The notes beneath the pieces are model-generated. The model did no database searches and was not told where the DNA came from. It saw only the letters and a list, made by a program, of their open reading frames with translations. From assembly GCA_902606255.1 (NCBI GenBank), contig CACLFQ010000007.1:1-39800 (forward strand): a stretch of DNA of 39,800 nt. The letters run 5' to 3'. Shown here one piece after another: positions 1 to 10,124 of the stretch (within the stretch, counting starts at the first letter, position 1; every line of letters begins with the position of its first letter). This stretch comes from an uncultured Prochlorococcus sp. (GTDB lineage: Bacteria; Cyanobacteriota; Cyanobacteriia; PCC-6307; Cyanobiaceae). Both the position numbers and the translations under genes were made by a program.

Positions 1-213
1 TGGAGATCTCTTAAATCGAAAACAACTATTTACGATTTAATCTACAATCCAGCTCCAACTCCTCTACTGAAATTTAGTACCAAAAAAGGATGCTTTACTA
101 TTGATGGTTTGCAAATGCTTGTTGCTCAAGGAATGAAATCATTATCATTTTGGACAAATGGTTTGGAAGTACCTTTTCATGTTATGAATGACGCACTAAA
201 AAAATATCTTTAA
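1..213 (+). CDS. aroE: Shikimate dehydrogenase, C-terminal fragment (truncated by window start)
   Basis: Frame 1 is open from base 1 to TAA at 211-213: WRSLKSKTTIYDLIYNPAPTPLLKFSTKKGCFTIDGLQMLVAQGMKSLSFWTN..., matching the AroE C-terminal pattern (YDLIYNPxxTPLL, G..ML..Q...S..WTG). Confidence 0.8.
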   Translation, partial: WRSLKSKTTIYDLIYNPAPTPLLKFSTKKGCFTIDGLQMLVAQGMKSLSFWTNGLEVPFHVMNDALKKYL

Positions 214-304
214 AAAAGATGCTAATTTTTAAGAAACTGCACGTCATAATGTATCGTAAATAATGAACAGACGCTCATCACATTAATATTTTGAGCCAAA
301 GACC

Positions 305-778
305 TTGTCTGAAACTATGAACGATCCACAATCTTATTACGAAACCATGTACATCCTCCGTCCAGACATTGCGGAAGGTGAAGTAATTAATCACATTGAT
401 AAATACAATAAGCTTTTAGAAGAATTTGGCGGTACCATTCTTGATAGTCAAATGAGAGGCAAGAGAAGATTAGCTTATCAAATAGCAAAACATAGAGAAG
501 GTATTTACGTACAACTAAGTCATCAAGGTGATGGACAACATATTTTCAAAATTGAAAAAGCAATGAGACTAAATGAAGATGTTATTAGATACATGACCGT
601 TAAACAAGAAGGTCCTTTACCAACCCCAAGACCTTCAAATAAGAGTGGATCTCAATCAGAGAATAAAGATAATACAAATGCCAACGTCGAATCTAAAGAA
701 AATCAACCAGTAGCAAGTGCAGATACTTTAACTTCGGGAAAAGATGAAACTGAAAGCAAAGAAAATGCACAATCTTAA
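305..778 (+). CDS. rpsF: 30S ribosomal protein S6 with acidic/Asn-rich C-terminal tail
   Basis: [12 protein letters not shown]...[29 protein letters not shown] is typical of S6. TTG start at 305; an ATG at 317 is an alternative. Confidence 0.93.
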   Translation: MSETMNDPQSYYETMYILRPDIAEGEVINHIDKYNKLLEEFGGTILDSQMRGKRRLAYQIAKHREGIYVQLSHQGDGQHIFKIEKAMRLNEDVIRYMTVKQEGPLPTPRPSNKSGSQSENKDNTNANVESKENQPVASADTLTSGKDETESKENAQS

Positions 779-781
779 ATG

Positions 782-1996
782 TTAATCTTTTGTTCTCGAT
801 TTTAACTCAGCCCATATTTTATTAGACATACCCCACATATAAATAAAACCCTCTGCTAAAGAATGATTAAATACATCATCTTTGCTATAAGTTGCCAAAT
901 CTTCCCTGTAAAGTGAATTGTTTTCCGAAATTCTCCCAATTACTATTGCGTTCCCCTTATGGAGTCTAATCTTTACTCTTCCATTAACTGAAGTTTGAGT
1001 CGATGATATAAATGCATCTAAACTATCTTTAAGAGGTCCAAACCAAAAACCTTGATAGACTAATTGACCCCATTTTTTTTCAACTATTCCTTTAAAATCA
1101 ATAACATCTGGGTTTAATGTAATGCTCTCTAATTCTTTGTGAGCCTTGATTAAAAGTAAAAGGCCAGGTGTTTCGTAAATCTCTCTACTTTTAATTCCTA
1201 CTACTCGATCTTCAATCATATCTATTCTTCCAAAACCATGCGCACCTGAAAGATCATTAGCTTTTTGAATAATCTCTACTGGAGTTAAAAATTCATCATT
1301 AATTCCAACTGGAAACCCATTTTTAAAAATAATTTCTATATCTTGAGGAGAATCAGGTGAATTATCAATTGATGATGTCATCGCAAATATATCTTCAGGC
1401 GCTTCTTGCATTGGGTCTTCTAATATGCCAGCTTCAATACTCCTTCCAAGTAAGTTAACGTCTATTGAATATGGTGATTTTTTTGATACTGGTGCAGGAA
1501 TACCAAATTTTTCTCCATACACTATTGCCTCTTCCCTACTCATATTCCACTCCCTTGCAGGAGTAATTATTTTCAAATCAGGGCCTAAAGCATTAATTGC
1601 TAAATCAAATCGAACTTGATCATTACCTTTACCAGTGCATCCATGAGCTACTGCATCGGCATTAATCTCTCTAGCAATATTCACTAGATTTTCAGCAATT
1701 AAAGGCCTAGCAAGAGCAGTAGATAAGGGATATTTATCTAAATATAATGCGTTTGCTCTAATGGCTGGAAAAGCGTATCTCTCAATAAAACTATTAACTA
1801 AATTGCCAATGATTGATTTAGATGCACCAGAATTTAAAGCTTTTTGCCTAATAAATTCTAAATCCTCACCTTGTCCAAGATCTGCTACAAAAGTAACCAC
1901 TTCTGAAATTCCATATTCATTCTTTAAATATGGAATACAAACGCTCGTATCTACTCCGCCAGAATACGCTAGTACAACCTTTTTTACCTGTTGCAT
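782..1996 (-). CDS. argG: Argininosuccinate synthase
   Basis: [57 protein letters not shown] motifs; full length 404 aa. Confidence 0.97.
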   Translation of the reverse strand: MQQVKKVVLAYSGGVDTSVCIPYLKNEYGISEVVTFVADLGQGEDLEFIRQKALNSGASKSIIGNLVNSFIERYAFPAIRANALYLDKYPLSTALARPLIAENLVNIAREINADAVAHGCTGKGNDQVRFDLAINALGPDLKIITPAREWNMSREEAIVYGEKFGIPAPVSKKSPYSIDVNLLGRSIEAGILEDPMQEAPEDIFAMTSSIDNSPDSPQDIEIIFKNGFPVGINDEFLTPVEIIQKANDLSGAHGFGRIDMIEDRVVGIKSREIYETPGLLLLIKAHKELESITLNPDVIDFKGIVEKKWGQLVYQGFWFGPLKDSLDAFISSTQTSVNGRVKIRLHKGNAIVIGRISENNSLYREDLATYSKDDVFNHSLAEGFIYMWGMSNKIWAELKSRTKD

Positions 1997-2032
1997 TTAA
2001 ATTTGCTCCATAAATTTAAATTTTTGACGTAA

Positions 2033-2227
2033 TTAAGAATTTGAAAGCTTATTAAAAACTAATATTATTGTAACCAAAAGAGCTGGACCAAAAACTAGTA
2101 ACATGAGAAGAAAGTTATTAATTATTAAAACATTAGAATTCAAGTATCCAATAAGTTTAAATAATCCAGACAGCATCAATGAAATTAGCCAAATAAAAAA
2201 GTATTTTAAATTTGCTTTATCGAACAA
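2033..2227 (-). CDS. Small hydrophobic hypothetical protein, about two predicted TM segments
   Basis: 64-aa ORF with two hydrophobic stretches, in a gap between well-supported genes; no family recognised. Confidence 0.5.
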   Translation of the reverse strand: MFDKANLKYFFIWLISLMLSGLFKLIGYLNSNVLIINNFLLMLLVFGPALLVTIILVFNKLSNS

Positions 2228-2280
2228 AGTTTTTAGTGTGCATCATTATGTATTATCTTATATATAGAACTTAAATTCTA

Positions 2281-2559
2281 ATGGATTCAAATAAACTAAA
2301 ACTTAGATTAGACGATATTTCGGAAGTCAATCCTGCTTTAACTTGCTACCACAGAGATGATCCAGCTCCTGTCTTGCCATTAAGAGATGAACCTGATCTC
2401 CTATCTTGGCTGGAAAATACGGGAAGACTTGTTGCAGAAAAAGAAGGTGATTCACAAGAGATTAGTACTATAGAAGAAGAAGAACTTTCAGCACTAATGG
2501 GAGAAAAGGAAGATTATAAAACCGAAGAAGACTCCTCAGAAGATGATTGGGAAGATTAA
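2281..2559 (+). CDS. Conserved cyanobacterial hypothetical protein (DUF3134-like), acidic C-terminus
   Basis: NPALTCYHRDDPAPVLPLRDEPDLLSWLENTGRLVA resembles the DUF3134 family of cyanobacteria. Confidence 0.72.
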   Translation: MDSNKLKLRLDDISEVNPALTCYHRDDPAPVLPLRDEPDLLSWLENTGRLVAEKEGDSQEISTIEEEELSALMGEKEDYKTEEDSSEDDWED

Positions 2560-3619
2560 AAAGTTTAACTTTAAATCGTTATTAATATTAAATACTTTTG
2601 CTTTAATAGTAACTTCCTATTTTTTTAAAAATTTAAATCCTATAGGGGTTTTTACATTATTTTTTTTTATTTCTTTATTCACAACAAAGAATGGTATAGA
2701 AATAATAAAAAAATTAAATTTACTCCAAAATATTAAAACTGAAGCCCCTGCTAATCACTATAAAAAGAGTGATACTCCAACAATGGGTGGGATTTTCATG
2801 ATAATCCCTTTTTTAATTTTTCTTTTGATAATAACTATAGATTTAGGTTCTCTAAAATTTTTTCTTTTATTCCTGACTATTTTGGGTTTCTTTATTACAG
2901 GATTTTTGGATGATTATTTAAGTATTAAAAACAAAGAAAATACAGGGTTAAAAACAATGGAGAAGTTCATTCTACAAAGTATCATCTCAATAACTTTTAT
3001 ATTGTTAGCCTATGAAAAAAATTTAATAGATCCATTAATAACAATATCTGACTCCTGGGGAATAAATATGAATATTTTCATATTGCCAATTTCTTTTTTA
3101 GTACTAGTTGGCATAAGTAATTCAGTAAATTTGACTGATGGATTAGATGGGTTAGCAGCTGGATGCAGTGGGATAGTCTTTTATGGATTAGGAACAGAAA
3201 TATTAATGAAAGAACAGCAAGAGCTTTTTGTTTTTAGTATCTTATGTTATGCAATGTCCGGCATATGTTTAGGATTTCTCAAGTACAATAGTTATCCTGC
3301 AAAAATTTTTATGGGTGACACAGGATCTCTAAGTATTGGTGCTATTTTGGGTTCTATAGCGTTATTAACCAATAGCGTTTTTACCCTATCTATTTTCTCA
3401 GGAATATTTATTATTGAAGCACTTTCAGTAATAATTCAAGTAGGGTTTTTTAAAATTACAAAAAAATTATTTCACAGAGGTAAACGTATATTTTTAATGG
3501 CTCCACTGCACCACCATTTTGAACTTAAAGGAGTAAAGGAACAAAAAATAGTTGAAAATTTTTGGAAAATCAACGTTTTACTCATAATTTTAGGTATAGT
3601 TTTAAAAATCAATCTTTGA
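2543..3619 (+). CDS. mraY: Phospho-N-acetylmuramoyl-pentapeptide-transferase
   Basis: KKSDTPTMGGIFMI, FLDDYLSIKNKENTGL, NSVNLTDGLDGLAAG, FMGDTGSLSIG, APLHHHFELKG motifs. Confidence 0.96.
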   Translation: MIGKIKKFNFKSLLILNTFALIVTSYFFKNLNPIGVFTLFFFISLFTTKNGIEIIKKLNLLQNIKTEAPANHYKKSDTPTMGGIFMIIPFLIFLLIITIDLGSLKFFLLFLTILGFFITGFLDDYLSIKNKENTGLKTMEKFILQSIISITFILLAYEKNLIDPLITISDSWGINMNIFILPISFLVLVGISNSVNLTDGLDGLAAGCSGIVFYGLGTEILMKEQQELFVFSILCYAMSGICLGFLKYNSYPAKIFMGDTGSLSIGAILGSIALLTNSVFTLSIFSGIFIIEALSVIIQVGFFKITKKLFHRGKRIFLMAPLHHHFELKGVKEQKIVENFWKINVLLIILGIVLKINL

Positions 3620-3629
3620 AAAATTTGTT

Positions 3630-3875
3630 ATGAGTTTTTTTACATGGAAAGATAATGGATTAACAAGTGACTGCTCAAGTCTTGATGCAATGGCATCAAG
3701 ATTCGAAGAAAGTGCTAAGTTAATGAAAACACTATCTAAGAAGGGCTTTAAACTAAAGAAAACTCATAACAATCAACTAATTCTTCACTCTGATCCTAAA
3801 GTATTTGATCAATGGGGTTTTATAAGTGAAGAACTCCCTTTTAAACAACTCTGTTTAATATCAGATGAAGAATAA
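3630..3875 (+). CDS. Conserved hypothetical protein (81 aa)
   Basis: Soluble ORF immediately downstream of mraY; no family recognised. Its 3' end overlaps the convergent SPS ORF by 67 bp. Confidence 0.6.
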   Translation: MSFFTWKDNGLTSDCSSLDAMASRFEESAKLMKTLSKKGFKLKKTHNNQLILHSDPKVFDQWGFISEELPFKQLCLISDEE

Positions 3876-5218
3876 TTATAGGAACTTAAAAACCCTTCCG
3901 TCAGTATTGATAAATAATTGCGTACATGAGTGTTCCAACTAAAGTGCCTGTTAACCCCCTCAATTCCATTTCTGCTCCATAATTTCCATTGATTATTATT
4001 AGAAATTCCTTTTTCAAGAGTAACTTTCAACTTATTAATATCAGTGACATCTACTAGAAGTCCATTTTCACATTTTGAGCAAATTTCTTTTGGTCCTCCA
4101 TCATTTGTTGATACTATAGGTAATCCACATGAAGAAGCTTCAAGAAGGGTTAAACCAAAAGGCTCTGTTAAAGCTGGATTTACAAATACACCACCCCTGC
4201 TAGCAGCCCACCTATATAAAGCAGGTATCTGACTTGGAAGATGTTTTTTTGGATAAGCTACCTTTCCATACAAATTATATTTATCAATTGTTTCAAAAAT
4301 ATTATTGAAAACATCTTTTTGTTGAGGGTCAAGTTTTGAAGTACTATCTCGACATCCCAAAATCAAAATTAAATTAGTTTTTCTTTTTAATTTTTCAGAT
4401 CTTCCATATGCTTCAATCAAAGAAGGAATATTTTTTCTTCGTACTGCTCTAGAAATATTTAATAATGGAGGTTTAGTAGAATCCTTTAGAAAAGGTTTCA
4501 TCATATTCTCAATTTCAGCTGTCTCAGTCGTCGAGTGAACATGGTGAAACTTATTATGATCAACACCAGGAGGAATTACTCTAGCTTTTTGAGATGAAAA
4601 AGAAGAATATTGAGAATATTGATAAACTGACTCTTGTTTTGTGCTTGTAACAACAATATCTGCGGACTTTAACGCTTTTTCTTCTGCCTCAATTCTTTTA
4701 CTTATGAAATAAAGCTTTTCTATTTGATTAGTTTTTAAACCAGTATCAAGCAATTTCCTTTTCTTCTCTCTTCCTAAAGAATGGCCAGTAAAAATAAGTG
4801 GAATATTTAAGATTTTACTTAGTTTAACGCCTACATATCCTGCATCTGCATAATGTGCATGAATAAAATTAGGCTTTTCATTTTTTTTATAGTAAGAGAT
4901 AAGTGTTTCAGCTAAATAATCTAAATAAGGCCAAAGCAATTCCTTTCTTAAATATTTATTAGGCCCAAATTTGAATCTTAATATTCTAACTCCAGGTTCT
5001 ACAAATTCTTCTTCTTGAGAATATTCATCGTCTACTTTAGGATCGTTTATTAAACGAGTAACTAAATCTACTTGATCAACTTCTGACGTATTAGCCAAAC
5101 TTTTAACTAGCTCTAAAACGTATTGTGTTTGCCCTCCTGTATCTGCATCCCTGCCTAATTCAAGATTTTTAGAGCGTATAAGTCCATGTAAATGTAAGTG
5201 TAAAAATTTCAACTTCAT
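3809..5218 (-). CDS. Sucrose-phosphate synthase-like GT4 glycosyltransferase (glycosyltransferase domain only)
   Basis: FLHLHLHGLIRSKNLELGRDADTGGQTQYVLEL, NFIHAHYADAGYVG, FTGHSLGREK, VIPPGVDHNKF, PALTEPFGLTLLEASSCGLPIVSTNDGGPKEI: SPS-type GT-B motifs. 469 aa with no HAD (SPP) domain. Confidence 0.88.
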   Translation of the reverse strand: MKLKFLHLHLHGLIRSKNLELGRDADTGGQTQYVLELVKSLANTSEVDQVDLVTRLINDPKVDDEYSQEEEFVEPGVRILRFKFGPNKYLRKELLWPYLDYLAETLISYYKKNEKPNFIHAHYADAGYVGVKLSKILNIPLIFTGHSLGREKKRKLLDTGLKTNQIEKLYFISKRIEAEEKALKSADIVVTSTKQESVYQYSQYSSFSSQKARVIPPGVDHNKFHHVHSTTETAEIENMMKPFLKDSTKPPLLNISRAVRRKNIPSLIEAYGRSEKLKRKTNLILILGCRDSTSKLDPQQKDVFNNIFETIDKYNLYGKVAYPKKHLPSQIPALYRWAASRGGVFVNPALTEPFGLTLLEASSCGLPIVSTNDGGPKEICSKCENGLLVDVTDINKLKVTLEKGISNNNQWKLWSRNGIEGVNRHFSWNTHVRNYLSILTEGFLSSYNYSSSDIKQSCLKGSSSLIKPH

Positions 5219-5262
5219 TCAGCAAATCCTCCGATCAACGGCCTTTAATACAAATAAGCTGA

Positions 5263-5277
5263 ATTTCCTAGGGAAAT
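5263..5277. promoter_or_regulatory. Short dyad ATTTCC-TAG-GGAAAT upstream of the SPS-like gene
   Basis: Perfect 6-bp inverted arms around TAG, read directly; lies about 45 bp upstream of the minus-strand start at 5218. Function unproven. Confidence 0.3.
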
Positions 5278-5419
5278 ATTAAGAAAGCATTATGATTTTA
5301 AATTTTTTAAACAGAAAAGTACTTAAAAAATCAGTTACAGACTAATTTTATAACCTTCTAAATGAAACTATTGTTTTGCTGAGATAATTAAAAATACAAA
5401 GAAATACAACAGGAATTTT

Positions 5420-8323
5420 TTATTTTAGAACCTTTTTAAGATATTTTGCTGTATGACTATTAGGATTCTTAGCTACATCCTCAGGAATACCTTCTGCAAT
5501 AATTTCTCCCCCTTTATCCCCTCCATCTGGCCCTAAATCGATGATCCAATCCGAACATCTAATAACATCTAAATTATGTTCAATAACAATTACTGAATTA
5601 CCTTTATCTACCAAACGTTGTATTACATCCATTAATTTATGAACATCATAAAAACTTAATCCAGTAGTTGGTTCATCAATCAAATATAAAGTTTTTCCAG
5701 TAGCCCTTTTTGACAATTCTGTAGCTAACTTAACTCTTTGAGCCTCTCCTCCAGATAATGTAGGAGCTGGTTGGCCTAATTTGACATATCCTAAACCAAC
5801 ATCTACCAATGTAGATAATCTATCAGCGGCTTGAGGTATAGCAGAGAAAGTTTCTGCGGCTTGTTCAACAGTCATCTCTAAAACATCAGATATATTGAAA
5901 CCTTTATATTTAACTTGAAGAGTTTCCCTGTTAAAACGAGCTCCTTTACACACTTCACATTGAACATACACATCAGGTAAAAAATTCATTTCAATAACAT
6001 TGACTCCCTGGCCTTTACACGCTTCGCATCTTCCTCCTTTCACGTTAAAACTAAATTGACCAGCCTGATAACCTCTTGCTTTTGCTTCTACTGTGGCAGT
6101 AAATATCTGCCTTATAGGGTCAAAAGCACCGGTATAGGTAGCAGGATTTGATCTTGGTGTTCTCCCTATTGGAGATTGATCAATAACGATAACTTTATCA
6201 ATTGCCTTTATACCCTTTAACTCTTTTACACCTTGAGGAAAAGGGACTTTTAATCCTAGAGAATTAGACAATGCAGGATGAAGTAATTCATTTATCAAAG
6301 TACTTTTCCCACTACCACTTACACCAGTTACAGAAACTAATCTTCCTAAAGGAAATTCCACAGAGATATTTTTTAAATTATTTTTAGAGCAATTATTTAA
6401 AATTAAACTTTTTTTTACAGATGATCTCCGTTCTTTTGGAGTAGGAATCGACTTCCTCCCACTGAGATAAGCTCCAGTTAATGACCTATCTGAATTTAAG
6501 ACATCTTGATAAGATCCTTTAGCAATAATTTCCCCACCATAAACACCTGCCCCTGGGCCAATGTCTACTAAATAATCTGCAGATTTCATAGTATCTTCAT
6601 CATGTTCAACTACAACCAACGTATTTCCCAAGTCTCTTAAGCTTTTTAATGTTTCTAATAATCTGTCATTGTCTCTCTGATGTAAACCAATACTAGGCTC
6701 ATCTAATACATATAAAACGCCAGTAAGGCCTGCACCTATTTGTGTAGCCAATCTAATACGCTGAGCCTCCCCACCAGACAAAGTCATGGCTGGTCTATCT
6801 AACGTCAAATAATCTAAACCTACATTAATTAAAAACTTCAAACGTAAACGAATCTCTTTTAAAACCAACTCACCTATCTGCTTTTGTTTTTCAGATAAGG
6901 ATATATTTTCCTTATTAGGCTTACCTAATCCCATAATTCGTTCTATATGAGTTAAGGTTTCAGAAACGCTAATAGAGGTTAAATCAGTTATGTTATAAGG
7001 GCCAAGTTTGACTGCTAAAGACTCAGGTCTTAATCTTTTTCCCGAACATGTTTTACAAGGTACTAATTCTAAATATTTTTCTAATTTTTGTTTGACTGAT
7101 TCTCCAGTAGCTTCATTTAATTGCCTTTCTAATATTGGTAAAATTCCCTCAAAAGGTCTTTCAAAACCACTAGACGTTTTAAAGCGACTATCAGCTTGAA
7201 TTAGTATTGGCTTATCTGATCCTAAAAGTAGAACTTTTTTTTGCAAATCACTTAAATCTTTCCAAGGAGTTTTTAATTCAAAACCATAGGCTTGTCCCAC
7301 AGAATATAGTAAAGAAAAATAGTAAGTATTATCTTTTTCACTCCAAGGAGCTATTGCAGCATAAACTGGTAATGTTGGATCTGGTATAACTCTATCAGCA
7401 GTAAATTTTTTTAAATAACCAATTCCATGACAATCTGGACAAGCCCCATATGGGCTATTAAAAGAAAATAATCTTGGGGAAAGTTCCTCTACAATAGAGC
7501 CATGAACAGGACAAGCATAATTTTCTGAGTATAATTTCTCTCTCTCTAAGTTAGGTGGTAGATTTTCACCCTTTTTGGGAACAACCTCTACTATTGCTAA
7601 ACCATCGCCTCTTTTGAGGGAGGTTTGTAAAGAATCGTTTAATCTTTCTTGTATTCCATCTCTCGCAATTAATCTATCAACTACGACCTCGATGTTATGA
7701 ATTTGATTTTTATCTAATTCAATATTGTCAACGAGTTCTCTTACCTCGCCATTGATTCTTACCCTAGCAAATCCCTCAGCAGCTAATCCACTTATTAATT
7801 TTGTGTGCGTTCCTTTCTTCCCCCTTACTACAGGAGCCAATAACTGGTACCTTGTACCTTCAGGCAATAAAAGAATTTGATCAACCATTTCATCAATTGT
7901 TTGAGGAGCAATCGGAATACCACAGTGATGACAATGAGGCTCACCAGCACGACCAAACAATAACCTTAAATAATCTTGTATCTCTGTTACTGTTCCAACT
8001 GTTGAACGAGGATTATGACTTGTAGATTTTTGATCAATTGAAATAGCAGGAGATAAGCCTTCAATATTATCAACATCTGGTTTATCTACTTGTCCCAAAA
8101 ATTGTCTTGCGTATGCTGACAAACTCTCAACATATCTTCTTTGACCTTCAGCAAAAATCGTATCGAAAGCTAGAGAACTTTTTCCACTTCCGCTTACACC
8201 AGTGAAAACTATAAATTTATTCCTAGGTAAAGAAAGATCAATATTTTTTAAATTATGCTGGCGAGCTCCTCTAATGATGATTGAATTATCTTCTTCAAAA
8301 CTATTATTGATTTTTTTGACCAT
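5420..8323 (-). CDS. uvrA: Excinuclease ABC subunit A
   Basis: IIRGARQHNLKNIDL, GVSGSGKSSLAFDTIFAEGQRRYVESLSAYARQFL, two ABC domains and zinc-finger cysteine motifs. Confidence 0.98.
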   Translation of the reverse strand: MVKKINNSFEEDNSIIIRGARQHNLKNIDLSLPRNKFIVFTGVSGSGKSSLAFDTIFAEGQRRYVESLSAYARQFLGQVDKPDVDNIEGLSPAISIDQKSTSHNPRSTVGTVTEIQDYLRLLFGRAGEPHCHHCGIPIAPQTIDEMVDQILLLPEGTRYQLLAPVVRGKKGTHTKLISGLAAEGFARVRINGEVRELVDNIELDKNQIHNIEVVVDRLIARDGIQERLNDSLQTSLKRGDGLAIVEVVPKKGENLPPNLEREKLYSENYACPVHGSIVEELSPRLFSFNSPYGACPDCHGIGYLKKFTADRVIPDPTLPVYAAIAPWSEKDNTYYFSLLYSVGQAYGFELKTPWKDLSDLQKKVLLLGSDKPILIQADSRFKTSSGFERPFEGILPILERQLNEATGESVKQKLEKYLELVPCKTCSGKRLRPESLAVKLGPYNITDLTSISVSETLTHIERIMGLGKPNKENISLSEKQKQIGELVLKEIRLRLKFLINVGLDYLTLDRPAMTLSGGEAQRIRLATQIGAGLTGVLYVLDEPSIGLHQRDNDRLLETLKSLRDLGNTLVVVEHDEDTMKSADYLVDIGPGAGVYGGEIIAKGSYQDVLNSDRSLTGAYLSGRKSIPTPKERRSSVKKSLILNNCSKNNLKNISVEFPLGRLVSVTGVSGSGKSTLINELLHPALSNSLGLKVPFPQGVKELKGIKAIDKVIVIDQSPIGRTPRSNPATYTGAFDPIRQIFTATVEAKARGYQAGQFSFNVKGGRCEACKGQGVNVIEMNFLPDVYVQCEVCKGARFNRETLQVKYKGFNISDVLEMTVEQAAETFSAIPQAADRLSTLVDVGLGYVKLGQPAPTLSGGEAQRVKLATELSKRATGKTLYLIDEPTTGLSFYDVHKLMDVIQRLVDKGNSVIVIEHNLDVIRCSDWIIDLGPDGGDKGGEIIAEGIPEDVAKNPNSHTAKYLKKVLK

Positions 8324-8376
8324 GTTTAAATCTATTTATGATTTAAAAAGGTTATTATAGTGGAATTTTTTTTATT

Positions 8377-10056
8377 TTATGCTGCCGCTCTGTTAAGAAG
8401 TCTAGAAGCGTAATCATTTGCTTCGCCAAACCCTCCCCCAATGAGTTCTACTAATTCTTGTTTTCTTTGTTTTTTTGTAGTTAATTTGGATATTGAAGTA
8501 TAAGTAATTCCATTAATTACATTTTTAGTCACTTTAAAATGAGCTAATCCTCCAGCAGCTAAAAATGGCTGATGTGTAATACATAAAACCTGTTGATCTT
8601 GAGAAATTTCTTTGATTAATTCAACCAAAGAAAATAAAGATTTACCACTTAAACCATTATCAATTTCATCTAAAAAGAAACTATTTGGTTTTTTAGAAAT
8701 ACTAGATTTTATCGCTAATAAGAATCTTGACATTTCTCCACCAGAAATAACATTTGATAAAGGTGCAAGCTTCTGATCAGGATTAGCCGAAAACAAAAAA
8801 TTTATATTATCAATCCCATCGCCAGAAGGCTTACATTCAGAAAATTGAATCAAAAAATTTGCATTTTCTAATCCTAAATTCCTTAAAATCAACATTACTG
8901 AATTTTGTAACTGTTTAGCAATTTTCTTTCTTTCAGTAGATTGAATTAGAAATAAAGAATTTAAATTACTTTGTAAATTTTCAATTTGAGCTTTAATCCT
9001 GCAAATCTCATTATCTGGATCATTTTGTTGAAAATACTTTTTTAATTGGTCACGCTTTTCAATTAATTTTGGTAAATCCAATGAAAAAGTTCTCTCCAAG
9101 TTTTTTAAAAAAAATAATCTTTTTTGTATTTCTGGAAGATTAGATTCACAATTTTCTATGTCTTGTAAATATGAGTTTAAAGCAAAAATTAAATCTTCAA
9201 CATCGGCATTGATATTAAGTAACTTCTCTCTAAATTGTTGAATCTTTAAATCGAAATCTGCTGTTTTATTTAATATTTTTATTGATTGATTTACCAAAGC
9301 CGTTACTGATGGTTCATCATGATTGAAATTATTTAAATTTTCCAATGATGATTGAATTGAATTATTAATTTCGAGATTATTTACAAGTTTATTTTCTAAT
9401 AATTCTAATTCTAAAATTTCTTCACTGGAATTTAAATCAGCTTCTTCTAAGCTATGCAACATTTGTTTAACTGCCAAGTTGTATTCTTCTTGTTTCCTAA
9501 AAGATTCTATTTTTTCATTCATTAATCCTTTTAAAACTTTACTTTCTCCCCATATATTTTTAATCCTTTCGCTAGTGTCTCTTAATTCTTGAGAACATAA
9601 GTCATCAATAATTAATCTTCTTTTATCTAAAGAATCAAAGATAAAAGTATCAGATTGACCTGCGAAATCTATTAAAAATCGTCCAAGTTTTTTTAATGAT
9701 TGTTTATTAATTGATAAGTTGTTAAGGCTATATTTAGATAAAGTTTTATTATTTTTTTTATAAGATTTTCTTTTAATTTTTATTTCTGAAGAAGTTATTT
9801 CAAAACCATTACTAATTAACCAATTATTAATTTGGGAAGAAGAAGAAAATATTGCCTCGATAACGCAAAAATCTTTTCCTGGACGAATTAAATGTTTTAG
9901 AGGTATATTAGTTCCACCAAATAAAGCATTTAAGGAATCCAAAATTAGTGATTTTCCTGAACCTGAATCCCCAGTTATGATATTCAAACCTTTTTCGAAA
10001 TTAATTTCTATAATTTCTATTAAGGCAATATTTTTTATTTTTAGTTGTATTAACAT
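8377..10056 (-). CDS. recN: DNA repair protein RecN
   Basis: MLIQLKIKNIALIEIIEINFEKGLNIITGDSGSGKSLILDSLNALFGG N-terminus and ISGGEMSRFLLAIK...FFLDEIDNGLSG...VLCITHQPFLAA C-terminus. Confidence 0.95.
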   Translation of the reverse strand: MLIQLKIKNIALIEIIEINFEKGLNIITGDSGSGKSLILDSLNALFGGTNIPLKHLIRPGKDFCVIEAIFSSSSQINNWLISNGFEITSSEIKIKRKSYKKNNKTLSKYSLNNLSINKQSLKKLGRFLIDFAGQSDTFIFDSLDKRRLIIDDLCSQELRDTSERIKNIWGESKVLKGLMNEKIESFRKQEEYNLAVKQMLHSLEEADLNSSEEILELELLENKLVNNLEINNSIQSSLENLNNFNHDEPSVTALVNQSIKILNKTADFDLKIQQFREKLLNINADVEDLIFALNSYLQDIENCESNLPEIQKRLFFLKNLERTFSLDLPKLIEKRDQLKKYFQQNDPDNEICRIKAQIENLQSNLNSLFLIQSTERKKIAKQLQNSVMLILRNLGLENANFLIQFSECKPSGDGIDNINFLFSANPDQKLAPLSNVISGGEMSRFLLAIKSSISKKPNSFFLDEIDNGLSGKSLFSLVELIKEISQDQQVLCITHQPFLAAGGLAHFKVTKNVINGITYTSISKLTTKKQRKQELVELIGGGFGEANDYASRLLNRAAA

Positions 10057-10124
10057 GATAAATCTTCCATATAAAAAAATTAACTTCTTTTTTAAAAAAA
10101 TAAAGGTTTTAAATATATAAAGTT

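Noticed and set aside
1425-2000. Plus-strand ORFs 1425-1619 and 1761-2000
   Set aside because: Fully antisense to the well-conserved argG; no family resemblance.
4044-4232. Plus-strand 62-aa ORF inside the SPS gene
   Set aside because: Antisense shadow ORF within a conserved glycosyltransferase domain.
7008-8025. Three plus-strand ORFs within uvrA
   Set aside because: Antisense to conserved UvrA coding sequence; composition is explained by the uvrA frame.
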